From assembly GCA_022432975.1 (NCBI GenBank), contig CM039510.1, forward strand, positions 8,456,707-8,520,706: 64,000 nt of DNA, read 5' to 3'. The notes under the pieces were generated by a model. That model ran no database searches. It was not told the DNA's origin and was given only the letters and a program-made list of their open reading frames with translations. A program made the position numbers and the translations under genes. The stretch comes from Begonia masoniana (Eukaryota; Streptophyta; Magnoliopsida; Cucurbitales; Begoniaceae). Positions 1-12,222 of this stretch are shown piece after piece; position 1 is the stretch's first letter; each line of letters starts with the position of its first letter.

Positions 1-2517
1 CAAAATACGTTTAAAATATGTCAGAAAAAGTCGGGTTAAAACAAAGTAGAAATAGTATTTTTTTCAAAATTTTTTTTTTAAAATCTGCTGGGCGCTGCGC
101 CCTGCGCGTGCCCAACCGCGATCGGTCGCGTTTTGGGCCCGATCGATCGGGCCCGCTCGGGCTATTTTCACCAAAATTGACCCCGGACGCGATCGATCGT
201 GACCCATGCCCGATCGATCGGGCCGGCTCGGGTATTTTCGACCAAAAACGTCCCAAAACACCCCGTTTTGACTTTTCTTGACTTTCCCAACCATTCTACA
301 CTTTTCTTCGAGCCCGACACCTCCAAAAATCCCGAAATTTTTACCATACACTCCCGACACATAAATCTTCAAATTCCGTAAATTTTGTGGAAATCTGACT
401 TCAAACGGATAATTAAAAAAAATAGCAAACATAACCCGACGTTAATTGTTTTAAAACTAAAACGAGCGGCATAACGCCTAAAACTCGATAAACCAAAACC
501 TGAAAGTTTAAAACCAAAACATATAGTTTCAAACCACAACCATGTAGGACTATTATCCATCAACTCAACCAACTCTCGGACATTCCAAAATAATTACACA
601 AACATTTATAACTACAACGTACCAAACTTCCAAATTCTTCTAACTTTTCTCAAAATAAACATTCACACTTCAAATAACTTAACCCATCAAAACAGCTTAA
701 AAACACCCATCAACTATCTACATACCAAAAAAAACAACCTCCCACAAACCCGAGGAAGACAGTAGCCAAGACGCCCCGACAATAACCTGCACCGGCGCAC
801 CCTGTACTCCTCCAACTGCAGCCTAATCCTCGGTGGTCTCGTCTACCTCACCTGCAATATACTCGTCACCTACACCATAGAACACAAAAAGGTAAGCCTA
901 ACGCTTAGCAAGTAGGGAAATAATGCACATTAACACACCAAATGCTCAACTCAACCCTAACATGCGGTTTCTACACACTCCGTTGTTTTCTTCTCGTTTT
1001 GATTACATTTATCTTCCACTTCCATGTGAATCAAGTAGGCACTCGCCCCAACACAATCCTGGACGGCCACACCTTGACCCACGGAGCAAGACCGGAGGCA
1101 CACGCCCTAACACAATCCTGGACGGCCAACCAAATCTCCCCCAATCGATCGTAGAATCCTCATTGTGCTTTCAAGCACGAACATATCAAGGTATTCATAC
1201 TCACGACACATTACGTACATTAGCATAGCATCTCAAGTAAAATTCCCCGCGGGGTGCTCAGCGAGCCACGTGCCCAACAAGGCCATTCGACTCGAGACCA
1301 AGTTGCATATCAATTTTCTCATCTTTTAATTCATTCTCACCACTCAAGCATGCAAAACACGTGGTTTCGTAGTTAGAAAACGATGATGCATGACACACGA
1401 TGCATGACACAAACATTAAAACATAGCAACAAACAAACAATCCCTACCGTTCTATGGTGTAGGCCCGAAGGCAACAAACACGCACTCCACTACTTACCTG
1501 GTTGCTCGAATTTCAATTATCCACTTCGTCCGATCAAAGTACACGCTCGATCACCTAAAATAACGAAAACTCAACTTAGCATTTACTAACGAACTCTAAA
1601 GAAATTCTTAATCTAAACTAACTAAAACTACAACACAATTCATCCCCAAAACACAGAACTCGGTTTTTACCCCAAAATTGACCGTCTAACTTCAAACGGT
1701 CGTAACTCACTCGTTTTTCAACGGATTTTGACGCGCCACCCCATCTCGGAAACCTCTACACGTCTACTATCCATTGAATCACTCAAAGTAAGTAAACAAA
1801 GTAATTGGCCAACTCGAAAATCCAGCAAACAGAATCGGGTATATAAGTGTTCTTCAACCATTTTTGTGGAACACTTCACCAATCTTCAATCTAACCCTAA
1901 AATCTACCTAAACCAAGTCATTCAACAACAAAATCATCAAAATAGGGAAGAAATCTAACATTTAAACCCAATTTTCGCACTTCACATTCTAGGGTTTCCA
2001 AACCCTATGCAATCCCCCACAAAACACCCTAAAAACACTCCTAATCTTCATCAAAAGTTACAAAAACCAAAACCCATAAAGTTTTACCTTAAAATACCTT
2101 GAGAGAATTGAAGAAAAGGGAGGAAGGAGGTCGGCTATGGAGGAGAAGGAGAGAGAGTCGATGAAGAGTGAGGATGAAAATGAAAAACATAACTTTAAAC
2201 CTAATCTTTCTTTCCACTTTTTCTTTTCCTCCATCATTCTTTTTAAATTTACATATCAACCTCACTCTTCTCCTTCTCAATTCATCCAACGTGATAGCTT
2301 TTTTAATCCCCCCCATTTTCTAACATTAATTGCTTACTTCCTATTGGTTGATATAACCATTTGATTTTTCAACCCTTTGGTTTGAATTGTCAACATCACC
2401 ACCTATCTTTTCTCTTCTATTACTCCTCAATGTACTCCACTAAACTTGAGAAATTGAACTCTCCTAACACTTCTAACCTAAGGCTACGCATGATATAGGA
2501 AATTCTCGGGTGTTACA
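1..2517 (-). mobile_element. Tekay-type LTR, truncated by window start
   Basis: This is a partial long terminal repeat of the same family as the solo LTRs at 20110-24698 and 42247-45543. Shared marks are the GC-rich block with GATCGATCGGGCC (about 90-250 here), the AAGCCTAA-GCTTAG-AAGTAGGG segment near 893-920 and the terminus TTCTCGGGTGTTACA at 2503-2517. Read on the minus strand it begins TGTAACACCCGAG, the usual start of Tekay/Del LTRs, so I place it on that strand. In place of the 46-bp minisatellite of its relatives it has only two copies of an ACACAATCCTGGACGGCC motif near 1050 and 1110. There is no coding sequence; its ORFs are incidental. The other end lies outside the window, so no target-site duplication can be tested. 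Confidence 0.75.
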
Positions 2518-2997
2518 GTCATGACAGCATATTAATCCAACTCTCACTAATCCTTACAAAAAAATCATTAATATGTTTGAGGAAACCGATTTGAAACTCT
2601 GCTACCCGTGCATTCCCATTTATCACCAAGAACCCGAACCTACCCTCAATCACAGTATCCTCAAAATCCTCACATTGTATTCTCTCAGTTATCTAATCGC
2701 TAAAATGCAAGAAAAACATGGAAGACTTACCTAGGTTGAAGGAGAATCGGGCGAGAGAATCGCCAAGAGAGCTCTACTGCTCGAGCTGAAAACCGAGAGA
2801 GGAAAATAGGGAATAGTGGCGGCTACAATGTATTAACACTTCCCTTAAATACATTATCAGTTTTAAAACCTCACTTTACATAAATGCCCTTGCTTAGTCA
2901 CTCATTAACCTAATAAATAATTCTCCCAATTCTTTCATAAAAACTGCACATCATTAATTGATAAGTTAAATTTGGTTTAGCGGAACCAGGTGTTACA
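2518..2997 (-). mobile_element. Chromovirus LTR fragment
   Basis: On the minus strand this starts TGTAACACCTGGTTCCGC at 2997. It continues with the U3-like block also found in the chromovirus LTR at 8191 (leader sequence, a GCCGCCACT-type motif, CAGCTCGAGCAG, GAGCTCTC, GGCGATT, CTCGCCCGATTCTCCTTCAA), read here as the reverse complement near 2730-2830. It is cut off at 2518, where the preceding LTR ends. The simplest reading is that the 1-2517 LTR inserted into this one, and this one into the gag at 2998-3687. No coding sequence is seen. Confidence 0.7.
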
Positions 2998-3687
2998 AAG
3001 AGGCCTTAATGGTTTTGGACAACACTTCAAGTTTATTCCTTATATTCAACAATCCTTCGTACAACTTATCCATTTCATTTTTGCTCAATTTAAGGCTTGG
3101 TGGATACTCATAGTTGGTCCTATTTCTTTCCCTTACTCTTTGAGTTTTGGCCCTTCTATTTGGCATGTATTCTTGAGGTGGTTTTGGATAGTAACAATGG
3201 TCTTGCTCTTGTAAGATTGGGGCAAATTCTTTTTCTAAAGTCTCTTCATTAACCTCCAAGTGCAAATTTTTCCCTTCGTCCTTTCTTTTATCTTAATTTC
3301 TTCCCACCACAATCTAGCATCCTCGGTGAGACTAGAAGCAGTTAGCTTGATTTTGCTTCTCTTCGAAATATCATTAAGCTCAAACAATTCCTCTACTCTT
3401 GCTATCCAATAATTGTAATCTTTTGAACGGCCATTAAAATTTGGTAAGAAATCATCATATGGTTCCACAATATCCAAATGGCTATAGGAAGTCCTTCGAT
3501 TCGGTTTAGGTTCAAAATTTGGTTCTCGGTTTGGTCGGTAATCAACTCTATGCATCATCCTCATTTCACCCCTTGAATGTTCCTCACACTTGGATGTATA
3601 TTCATGTCTAGGCTGAGGTCCAAAGTTGGGACGGTTAGGATAATACTTAGAAGAACTTTCCCTATACATTGTCATAGAAAACAGCAA
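2998..3687 (-). pseudogene. Broken gypsy gag fragment
   Basis: Two overlapping minus-strand reading frames together give a capsid-like Gag segment. The first (3687 to about 3235) has a polar, Arg/Asn-rich N-terminus followed by FLPNFNGRS, YNYWIARVEELF and ARLWWEEIK, the usual order in the Ty3/gypsy retrotransposon Gag domain. A frameshift near 3240-3265 moves the rest (KEFAPILQEQ and on) to another frame, down to 2998, where the LTR fragment interrupts it. No CCHC zinc knuckle, protease or pol follows in the window. The element's primer site is at 6128-6140, so transcription ran leftwards. It is non-functional here. Confidence 0.7.
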
Positions 3688-6127
3688 AGACTTATCCTAA
3701 AACCAACAGAATAAAACACCAATTGCAAACAATAATGCTCCTTGGATTTAAACCAATTTCTTGGCCTTGCAGACTCCACTTTCAGACAAGCAATTTGAAC
3801 AATTTAAATTACCAAAATGATCACCAAGAAGATATAGATTAATCCTCACTAAAACAGCCAAGGCAATATTCCAAATGACGCTGCAACAAGTTGATGACTA
3901 AGCAGAACAACAACACATAAAGACCCAGAAAAACAATTTTGAACATAAATTAAATCAAGCAGCAACATACTCAAACAATCTAACAACGCAGGTTGGTTAA
4001 TTAAGCAGTAAACACCAACAATTCAACATAATCTGCTTTGGAAATGAAGAACAGCACACTTAAACATTCATAAACAATTATTTTGTGAAACAGAATTTGT
4101 TTGGCCAAAAAGAAAATTACTTTGTAGCAACTAACTCAGCTTATCATCCAAACAAATTACTACCACAAAAGATCATTAATCCGAAATAGGTCAGTAAAAC
4201 GAAAGCAACCAGCTGGGTAATAAACCAGAATGCAGCACTAAAACATACAGTAGGAAGTTCAGCAACAATATAGCTAGGCTGGAGTTAACAAAACAGAATG
4301 CAGAATAAAGCAGTTATTAAGGTGCTGTAATTTAATTGTTACGAACAGAATGAGTCTGCAAACCACATTTAGCAGTCAAAACAGAGCACACAAAACAGTT
4401 TAAATTGTTCAGAAAATACTATAAATGACTAACCGAGATAATTAAAAGATTGCATGATGATTGCACACGTCCAGTCAAGTTAATATATTGCAGTGAAGAT
4501 GATTAACAACAGGGAAACAGCAGCAGCAAAACAGTTTGATATAACAAGCAATAAAACCCAAATATTTTCCAACTTCGGCAGAATAAACGACAACTAATAA
4601 CACTATATAAGATGCTATTCTTTTGTACTCAAGCCTAGGTTAAAATGATGGTATTTTGCTGTAATGATAAGCCAACAAGCAGATAATAGCAGTATATCAG
4701 TTCCGTAATACAGAAGCGAAACCAGATTTTAAGCAATGCACAATAACCGAAAATAAGGCAAATTGCAGCAGTAAATTCCACAGTAGTCCAGCAACAGAAT
4801 GACAACAAGTAATCAAACTATCAGATGCTAGTTAGCTTACCCACAAAATTTTCAGACATGGAAAGGATAACTTGATGCAAGGATATTAATCAACAATAAA
4901 CAATAGCAGCAGTCAAAAGATTAGTATTAAGGCAGCAAAAATTTCAGATTTCATCATTAAACATGGTCAGATTGTAACAATAGACAATTGATAATCAGAC
5001 TTGCTAAATATGTTCAAGTGAATATTTTCATGCTGGAAATAGATTAGTAGCAATGATAACGCAGAACAGCAGTAAATTAAGAACCTAATAGCAATAGTAA
5101 TACAGCAGATCACAATCTTTTATCAGTGAAGACTAAACATAAAGTAAATAACACCACAATAAAAATAGTTTTATCGGCTACGCCTTAAATGTTAGAAAAT
5201 GTCACAGATTCTTGCTGTAGGGTAAGATTAACAAGAAGCTTCACGGTTTTAGAAAAAATTTATGAGAGACTTGCTGTAAAAAGGATAACACAAAGCAAAA
5301 ACAGTTTGGTAAAGTGATTCTTTTCGGTTAAACACTTTAAATCGATTACAAAGTAAGTTTAGCAACCAAAATATATGAATAAACAATTGTATTTAATCCT
5401 TAAAACTTCAAGAATTGACAGAAATGAGTTGCTGGAAAATGAGTTTAGCAGCAATCTTTTACACAGCATTCAAGATGAATAGCAGAATAACTCACATTAA
5501 CAGTTTAGATAACAGCTCGTGATAGATTTTCAACTGATAAATTTTCATGGGTATGCAAACACAGCAGACAAACCCAGCAAGAAATCCAGAAAAGATAGAG
5601 CAATTCAACAGCAAAATGGGTTGGAAATGTAAATAGTCATGCTGTCAAATTTTGGCAAATGAAACTCAACATAATCCTTGGTGATTATTGACTCTCAAAC
5701 GGGCAGAACAAGCTGCAAAGACACACAGAAAGAAGTAATAATCTGCTGCAGAAAACTACAGCAAACTGAAATAGAAATTTAAGTAAATTCAACTCCTAAA
5801 CATGTAACAGTAGCAGACTCAACAGAGAACAAAACGAAAACATGCTGACCCAAAAAAAAAATGCAAAGCTATTTAACTATCCTAAACAGAGAAGAAGACA
5901 CAAAGTACAAAATAGAAAATCAACACAGGAAACAGATTATTATTTTACTAACAAAGACAAACATGCTTGCTGGATATATAGGCAGAATGGAAACTCATGC
6001 AACATGGGTCATTTTTGTTAGCAAAACAGAACATAAACACACAGACTTGAAAACAGAAAACAAAATGAAAATAATGACAAACGACAGAGTAAACACAAAT
6101 AACAGAAATGAAAACAAGGAGCACTTC
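3688..6127 (-). other. Long untranslated leader of minus gypsy element
   Basis: These 2.4 kb lie between the primer binding site and the gag start of the minus-strand element. They are A-rich on the plus strand, with many scattered AACAGCAG-type words, and show no gene and no homology I recognise. I treat them as the element's leader because both ends belong to it. Such leaders can be long in plant gypsy elements, but decay or insertion of unrelated DNA cannot be excluded. Confidence 0.45.
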
Positions 6128-6140
6128 GGCTCTGATACCA
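6128..6140 (-). promoter_or_regulatory. Primer binding site (initiator Met tRNA)
   Basis: Read on the minus strand this is TGGTATCAGAGCC, complementary to the 3' end of plant initiator methionine tRNA. It follows the LTR end by two bases (LTR ...CTATCA, then AG, then the site). It sets the orientation of the gag fragment to its left and the LTR to its right. Confidence 0.8.
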
Positions 6141-6142
6141 CT

Positions 6143-6355
6143 TGATAGAAAAATGGGGGAAAAAAAACAGAACAAGTTAAAGAGGCAATGACAAATGCAG
6201 CGGAGGAGAAATGGAATGTGGAGAAAACCCTTGGCTGACCGAGAAGCTAGCTTATGTTATGCTTCTCGGTGCATGCCTTCCCGTGGAAAGGCAACACCTG
6301 CAGGGCCCGGTTGCCAACCTCAGCCTTTTAAACTCTGATAACAGAGAGGGAGGGA
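6143..6355 (-). mobile_element. Gypsy LTR, 3' part, split by Cassandra array
   Basis: This is the LTR end next to the primer site; on the plus strand it begins TGATAG. It is interrupted at 6356-6360 by the AAGTA target-site duplication of the Cassandra array and resumes at 17374. It contains a GC-rich inverted motif, GAGAAGCTAGCTTATG...ATGCTTCTCGG, near 6240-6270. There is no coding sequence. Confidence 0.6.
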
Positions 6356-6360
6356 AAGTA
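6356..6360. repeat. Target-site duplication AAGTA (left)
   Basis: AAGTA directly precedes the first Cassandra LTR. It recurs at 17369-17373 directly after the last one, 11 kb away, so the whole array including its nested chromovirus occupies one insertion site. Confidence 0.85.
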
Positions 6361-6746
6361 TGTGATGACCCGAATGGAATGTGTACGTATGTGTACGACT
6401 GCGGGGCAAACCTCGGGTTGCGGGGTGGATGGATCCCGGACTCGAGTATAGGCGAATCTCGGGTCGTAAAGAGGGGGTCGTCACAATCTCACATCGCTTG
6501 GGAAAGTACATGGAAATGAAACATATGTAAGAGATCCCTCCCAAGATAATAAGACGCGTTTTGGAGCTCAATTGACAACGGATCCCATAAGAACTCTGAA
6601 GTTAAGAGGGCTTCGGCGAGAGTAATTCCAGGTTGGGTGACCTTCCGGGAAGTGCTCTCGCCAAACAAAGCCGTGAGGGGAGGATATTGGGTTGCGGCCC
6701 AATCCCCAGAGCGGACAATATCTTGCTGGGATAAGGGGTCGTTACA
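6361..6746 (+). mobile_element. Cassandra TRIM LTR a (5S-like)
   Basis: This LTR starts TGTGATGACCCG and ends GGGGTCGTTACA. From about 6560 to 6665 it carries a 5S rRNA-like block (GGATCCCATAAGAACTC, GAAGTTAAG, GGCGAGAG, GGTTGGGTGACCTTC, GGGAAGTGCTC). This corresponds to the 3' two thirds of plant 5S rRNA, including box A-like and box C-like control segments. 5S sequence inside a short LTR is the hallmark of the Cassandra TRIM retrotransposons, which have no proteins of their own and depend on other elements. The 386-bp length fits the family. Confidence 0.9.
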
Positions 6747-6818
6747 AATGGTATCAGAGCCTGTACCCAACCGAAAATGTGGCCAACGAGGACGTTGGGC
6801 CCCGAGGGGGGGGTTGAT
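6747..6818 (+). mobile_element. Cassandra internal domain 1 with PBS and PPT
   Basis: This is the whole 72-bp interior between two LTRs. It holds the primer site TGGTATCAGAGC (6749-6760, initiator Met tRNA) and a purine tract of G residues just before the next LTR. It has no coding capacity, as expected for a TRIM. Confidence 0.9.
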
Positions 6819-7263
6819 TGTGATGACCCGAATGGCACATATGTGTACGATGTGGGGCAAACTCGGGTTGCGGGCAAACCTCGGGACCTAAGCGACTGTA
6901 GGCGAATCCCGGGTCGTAAAGAGGGGGAACCTCGGGTTGCGGGGTGGATGGATCCCGGACTCGAGTATAGGCGAATCTCGGGTCGTAAAGAGGGGGTCGT
7001 CACAATCTCACATCGCTTGGGAAAGTACATGGAAATGAAACATATGTAAGAGATCCATCCCAACATAGTAAGACGCGTTTTGGAGCACGATTGGCAACGG
7101 ATCCCATAAGAACTCCGAAGTTAAAAGTGCTTCGGCGAGAGCAATTCCAGGTTGGGTGACCTTCCGGGAAGTTCTCGCCAAACAAAGCCGTGAGGGGAGG
7201 ATATTGGGCTGCGGCTCAATCCCCAGAGCGGACAATATCTTGGTGGGAAAAGGGGTCGTTACA
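6819..7263 (+). mobile_element. Cassandra TRIM LTR b
   Basis: This second LTR is shared between neighbouring units. It is longer (445 bp) because a segment containing CCTCGGGTTGCGGG and GGCGAATC-CGGGTCGTAAAGAGGG occurs twice near 6860-7000. The 5S-like block lies at about 7090-7180. The end GGGGTCGTTACA is followed by another primer site. Confidence 0.9.
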
Positions 7264-7334
7264 AATGGTATCAGAGCCTGTACCCAACCGAAAATGTGGC
7301 CAACGAGGACGTTGGGCCCCCGAGGGGGGGTGAT
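7264..7334 (+). mobile_element. Cassandra internal domain 2
   Basis: This is a second copy of the short interior, with primer site TGGTATCAGAGC at 7266-7277 and a G-rich polypurine tract before 7331. It is nearly identical to internal domain 1. Confidence 0.88.
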
Positions 7335-7715
7335 TGTGATGACCCGAATGTGAACATATGTGTACGACTGTGGGGCAAACCTCGGGTTGCGGGGCAAACC
7401 TCGGGACCTAAGCCGACTGTAGGCGAATCCCGGGTCGTAAAGAGGGGGTTGTCACAATCCCACATCGCTTGGAGAAGTACATGGAAATGAAACATATGTA
7501 AGAGATCCATCCCAACATAGTAAGACGCGTTTTGGAGCACGATTGGCAACGGATCCCATAAGAACTCCGAAGTTAAAAGTGCTTCGGCGAGAGCAATTCC
7601 AGGTTGGGTGACCTTCCGGAAGTTCTCGCCAAACAAAGCCGTGAGGGGAGGATATTGGGCTGCGGCCCAATCCCCAGAGCGGACAATATCTTGCTGGGAA
7701 TAAGGGGTCGTTACA
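7335..7715 (+). mobile_element. Cassandra TRIM LTR c
   Basis: This third LTR runs from TGTGATGACCCG to GTCGTTACA and has a 5S-like block at about 7540-7630. It is followed by only seven bases (AATGGAT) before the next LTR, so the interior between c and d has been almost wholly lost. Confidence 0.88.
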
Positions 7716-7722
7716 AATGGAT

Positions 7723-8098
7723 TGTGATGACCCGTATGTGTAAGTATGGTACGATGGCTGCACGAACCGGAACCCGGATGGCGGTACGTCCGCGCGGGCA
7801 AACCGAAAGGTGACAGGTCGTAAAAAGGGAGTCGTCACAATCCCATATCGCTTGGGGAAGTATGTAGAAATGAAACATATGCAAAGAGACCCTCCTAACA
7901 TAGCAAGACGCGTTTTGGAGCACGATTGGCAACGGATCCCATAAGAACTCCGAAGTTAAAAGTGCTTCGGCGAGAGCAATTCCAGGTTGGGTGACCTTCC
8001 GGGAAGTTCTCGCCAAACAAAGCCGTGAGGGGAGGATATTGGGCTGCGGCTCAATCCCCAGAGCGGACAATATCTTGGTGGGAAAAGGGGTCGTTACA
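7723..8098 (+). mobile_element. Cassandra TRIM LTR d (divergent 5' part)
   Basis: This fourth LTR has a 5' part (TGTGATGACCCGTATG, ATGGCTGCACGAACCGG, then a CG-rich stretch) that differs from units a-c, while its 5S-like block (about 7915-8010) and 3' part agree with them. The same divergent 5' sequence is found in reverse at 18236-18283 inside the TAD2 exon, so it represents a distinct Cassandra variant. Confidence 0.85.
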
Positions 8099-8169
8099 AA
8101 TGGTATCAGAGCCTGTACCCAACCGGAAATGTGGCCAACGGGGACGTTGGGCTCCCGAGGGGGGGTGAT
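8099..8169 (+). mobile_element. Cassandra internal domain 3
   Basis: This is a third interior, with primer site TGGTATCAGAGC at 8101-8112 and a terminal purine tract. It is followed by the start of LTR e. Confidence 0.88.
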
Positions 8170-8190
8170 TGTGATGACCCGAATGGAATG
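8170..8190 (+). mobile_element. Cassandra LTR e, first 21 bp
   Basis: Only TGTGATGACCCGAATGGAATG of the fifth LTR precedes the nested chromovirus. The last five bases (GAATG, 8186-8190) are the left target-site duplication. LTR a carries the uninterrupted version of this site at 6361-6390. Confidence 0.9.
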
Positions 8191-10201
8191 TGTAACACCC
8201 GGTTTCCATTAACCGATTTACCTTTTTCCATTTATAGAGAATGTTTTATAATTGATATATGGGTGATTTAGTGAATAGGTTAACAAGTGATTGAGCAAGG
8301 ACAAGATGGTAAATTGCAATTTATTGTGGATAACGCATTTAAGGGAGGGTTTAGTGAGGTTTAGCCGCCACTGTTCCCTCATTTTCCTCTTTGGGTTTTC
8401 AGCTCAGGCAGTCGAGCTCTCTAGGCGATTTTCCCTCGCCCGATTCTCCTTCAAACTAGGTAAGTTTTCCTTTCGTTATCTTGAGATTTTAGTGGCTATA
8501 TAGCAGAGAGAGTTCAATACGTGTATTTTTTTATAAGGCTGCGAGTGTGTTGAGTTCGGGTTTAGTGTTGAGAGTGTTCGATAACCAGAGTTTCCAAACT
8601 AGCTCCTTAGGTTTCTGAACAATATAAGGTTAAGGTTAGTGATGATCTAATCGGTATTCTGCTTATGACATTAGGTGTACAGAGCTTCCCGAGTAGTGGT
8701 AACCGAACAATTTCCAGGAATCCAGGTAAGTAAAGTATGCATGTGCCTTCGGGCCTACATCACAGAACAGTAGGGTTATGCATTTTGTGAACGATTTTGT
8801 ATGTCATGCATCATGTTTTTGAAAGATTACGAAAATGAATTTCCATGTAAGAATGGTAAGGTATGAACTGAATGTGACAGACAAACTATTAAGGGAACTA
8901 ATCCGCCCCTTAATCGAGTAGAGGATATATGACATTGGGAGGATTGATCTCACTCCCAAGGGAACCAAGGGATCAGATCAGCTATTAAGGGAATTCATCC
9001 GCCCCTTAATCGAGTAGAGGATGTATGACATTGGGAGAATTGATCCCACTCCCAAGGGAACCAGGGGATCAGAACAGTTTATGAACATATGTGTATGCAA
9101 CTGAGATGAGAAAGTAGAAATTGCATGTTTAGGAATTTATGTTTCAGTAATTCATTTCATTCCTGCTTTACTTACTTAGCATTAGGCTAATAGATGAGTT
9201 TTGTGATGTTGGTGTTGAGGATACTGCAGGTGAATTCTCTGAGTTCGCTGAGGGATAGGCTGGTTGGAGGAGCACATTCATGTTTCGGCCTGGTAAACTG
9301 ATGAGGCGGGTTAACTGGTGTCAATAATCTGAAAGTTTAGTTGACAGTGTTCAATTTAAATTTGCTGAGTTTTCATGACAGTAGTGATTTCGATGTTTTG
9401 AATACGTTTTGAGTTTCCTTTTTCTGATAATAGTGTTTTGTTGGGATTTAAGGTTGGCACTCACTGGAATTTTAGTAATGTAATGGTTTGAAATGTTTTT
9501 GAATGGTTTCAGTAAATTGAGTAAATTCTTTTCTGTGGGTTGAGTTGTTGCTTTGTAGTTTATCGGATGATGTCTCGGTAAACTCATCGGCAGATGTGTG
9601 CCGACGTCATCGAAAGGTGTAAGTTTAAGTCTATCGGATGATGTCTCAGTAAACTCATAGGCAGATGCGTGCTGACGTCATCGAAAGGTGTAAGTTTAAG
9701 TCTATCAGATGATGTCTCAGTAAACTCATCGGCAGATGCGTGCTGACGTCATCGGAAGGTGTAGGTTTAATTCTATCGGAAGATGTAGATTTTGCACTAT
9801 CGGTATGAATGTGCATTATGTTTTGTCGTTTAGCGATCGGTGGATGTAGAATAAAGTCGATCGGATGAGAGAAATCATCCGGCTGACGTCATCGGTAGAT
9901 ACAGTCTACCGAGAGATGTCTTTGGTTTTCATTCGGGTGACGTCATCGGCAGGAGTCTTCTATTTTGTTGTTTTCTGCTTCTTCCGTTGACTTTACTCAT
10001 CGGCGGATGCGTTTGACTTCTGCAACTTTTAAAGTGTTTTCACGATTCAAACTTCTATTTCTTTTGACCGATTATTTCTTAACATTTTAAATGATTTCCG
10101 CTGCAAGTTTTAAAAAAAAATAAATAAATAATATGGTAGAAATTTTAGTCATGTACGGGTATGGTGTAATGAACCGGGTTCAGATAACTCGGGGCGTTAC
10201 A
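8191..10201 (+). mobile_element. Chromovirus 5' LTR
   Basis: The 5' LTR starts TGTAACACCCGG and ends CTCGGGGCGTTACA (2011 bp). It contains a doubled segment of about 110 bp with TTAAGGGAA-T-ATCCGCCCCTTAATCG near 8890-9075, three copies of a 70-bp minisatellite (9560-9785), and further ATCGG/GACGTCATCGG words to about 10010. No coding sequence is present. Confidence 0.93.
9560..9785 (+). repeat. 70-bp minisatellite in 5' LTR (3 units)
   Basis: There are three tandem units of about 70 bp, each built around TATCGGATGATGTCTCAG, AAACTCATCGGCAGATG and GACGTCATCGGAAGGTG. Unit starts fall near 9561, 9633 and 9703. The 3' LTR has four units. Confidence 0.85.
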
Positions 10202-10204
10202 GTA

Positions 10205-10216
10205 TGGTATCAGAGA
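10205..10216 (+). promoter_or_regulatory. Chromovirus primer binding site
   Basis: TGGTATCAGAGA lies three bases after the 5' LTR and matches the initiator Met tRNA 3' end except at the last base. Confidence 0.85.
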
Positions 10217-10356
10217 CATTCAGTTAAACCGTTCAAAAGATTACTCATCAGTGCCAATCGTCGCATGGAAGTACTCCAACAACTGTAAGTGTTTATGTTA
10301 GCCTCAGTAATTTGATATTTATGAACATAGTTAACCTTGTACAGGAAGTCAGTTTA

Positions 10357-12222
10357 ATGGCCAGACGCCCAGGAAGACCTAGGATACCGAGGGAAATGCC
10401 AAACTTGAGGAGTGAGGTGGAACCTAGTGTTATTAGGCAATTAACAGACTTGGTACGTCAGCAAACAGATTTAGTGCGTCAGCAGTCCGATCAGTTGGGG
10501 GTGTTACTGAACCGAGAGGTACAAGGGAGTGCCAACTCAGGTTCTAGCAATGAGCATTCAGGAGACCGATTCCGAAAGCTTCAGCTGCCCACGTTTGATG
10601 GAAAATCATCTAACCCGATTGTTGCTGAAGAGTGGTTGAGGAAGATTGAAAGCATGCTCCGATGTGCCAACGTCGGAGAAGGAGACAAGGTCACCCTGGC
10701 GACCTTTCATTTTGCTGGAGACGCCCAGCTTTGGTGGGAGACAATTGAGACCACCACTGACATTCTGACTATGACTTGGTCACAGTTTAAGGACATCTTC
10801 TATGAGAAATATTTTAATAACACAGTCCAGGCAGCAAAGAAGGTAGAGTTTTTGAACTTGAAGCAGACAGGGTCTGTGGCTGAGTACGTTAGACAATTTG
10901 AGTCCCTGTCCAGATTTGCTGGACACTTTATTCACCGAAATGAAGATAAGGTGTTTCAATTCATGAATGGACTGAAACCAGAAATGTACAGAGGGGTCAA
11001 GTTTTCGGGTTATAAAGGTTTGCCCTTCAGTGATGTTGTGTCCACAGCATTGGAGGTGGAAGAAGCCGAATTGAAATGTACTAGACTAAAGGAAACCCCG
11101 AGGAAGTTTGTTCAACCACCGCCGCAGAGGGGAGTGAAGAGGTCCAATGAAAGCCAGCACAGTCAAGGGATAGGAAAGAAGGTACCAGATACCAAGACGT
11201 TTCCTCAGTGCCCAAAGTGTTCGAAGAATCACTCGGGTGAGTGTAGATTTGGATCGGGTAAGTGTTTTAACTGTGAAGAGGTTGGACATTTGTACAAGGA
11301 CTGCCCAAAGCCTCGGATCGTTCGATGTTTCTATTGCAACAAGGTTGGCCATGTCAACAGAGACTGCCTAGCTTTGAAGGGTGGCCCTGCCAGGATTAAG
11401 CCAAGAATATTCTCCATGATGGAGTCAGGTGATGAGGACCAGCCTGCTGTAGTGTCAGGTACTGTATTGATTAACTCTGTACCTGCTTTTACTTTGATAG
11501 ATTCGGGTGCAACACATTCTTTTATAGCCTCTACTTTTGCTGATAAGTTAGATGTACGGTTTACTTCTTCTGAGCATGTGTTTAACGTAGCATTACCCTC
11601 TGGTGAACGCATGCACTCTAACCAAGTGATGCCTGATAGCGTCGTATTAGTAGGAAACATGAATTTGCCTGCCGATCTCATTGTTATGGACATAATGGGA
11701 TTTGATGTGATCCTAGGAATGGATTGGTTGTTTAAGCATTATGCCACTATAGATTGTAGAACTGGAATTGTTAGTTTTCAACCCCCTGGAGGTTTAAACC
11801 ATACTTTCCAAGCTCTGAAGAAGAGTAAGGAAATGACTGTAATGACTTCTGTCAATTGTAGACCCTCCCCATGCAGAGAGTATCTGTGCTTTTTGGCCAG
11901 TGTTTTAGACACACAACTAGTAGAAAAATCAAGCTCCAAAAATGTCTTAGTTGTCCAAGACTTCCCTGAAGTATTCCTAGATGACCTTCCTGGCTTGCCA
12001 CCAGATAGAGAAATTGAATTTGTGGTAGATGTTTACCCCGGCGCCGAGCCTGTGTCCAAGAATCCATATAGACTAGCACCGACTGAACTTAAAGAGTTGA
12101 AGAAACAGTTAGAGGATTTGTTGGAAAAGGGGTTCATACGCCTTAGCTTTTCACCATGGGGTGCACCTGTCCTTTTGGTCAAAAAGAAGGATGGATCAAT
12201 GCGTATGACTATAGAGAATTGA
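10357..12222 (+). pseudogene. Chromovirus gag-protease and start of RT
   Basis: The reading frame opens upstream at 10312, but I prefer the Met at 10357 (MARRPGRPR). The Gag capsid region includes FAGDAQLWWE. Three Cys/His clusters follow: CPKCSKNHSGEC (11211-11246) and two CCHC knuckles (11263-11304 and 11326-11367). The aspartic protease motif DSGATHSFI starts at 11500. The frame then enters RT ([13 protein letters not shown]) and ends at a stop at 12220-12222. Compared with the conserved gypsy RT block, seven bases are missing near 12205, removing a Cys-Ile pair and shifting the frame. The next segment continues from 12207 in another frame. Gag and protease themselves look intact. Confidence 0.9.

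Noticed and set aside
6556..8030. Tandem 5S rRNA genes
   Set aside because: The 5S-like blocks lack the proper 5' third, differ from plant 5S at many sites, and sit inside LTRs with primer sites and target duplications. They are Cassandra LTR segments.
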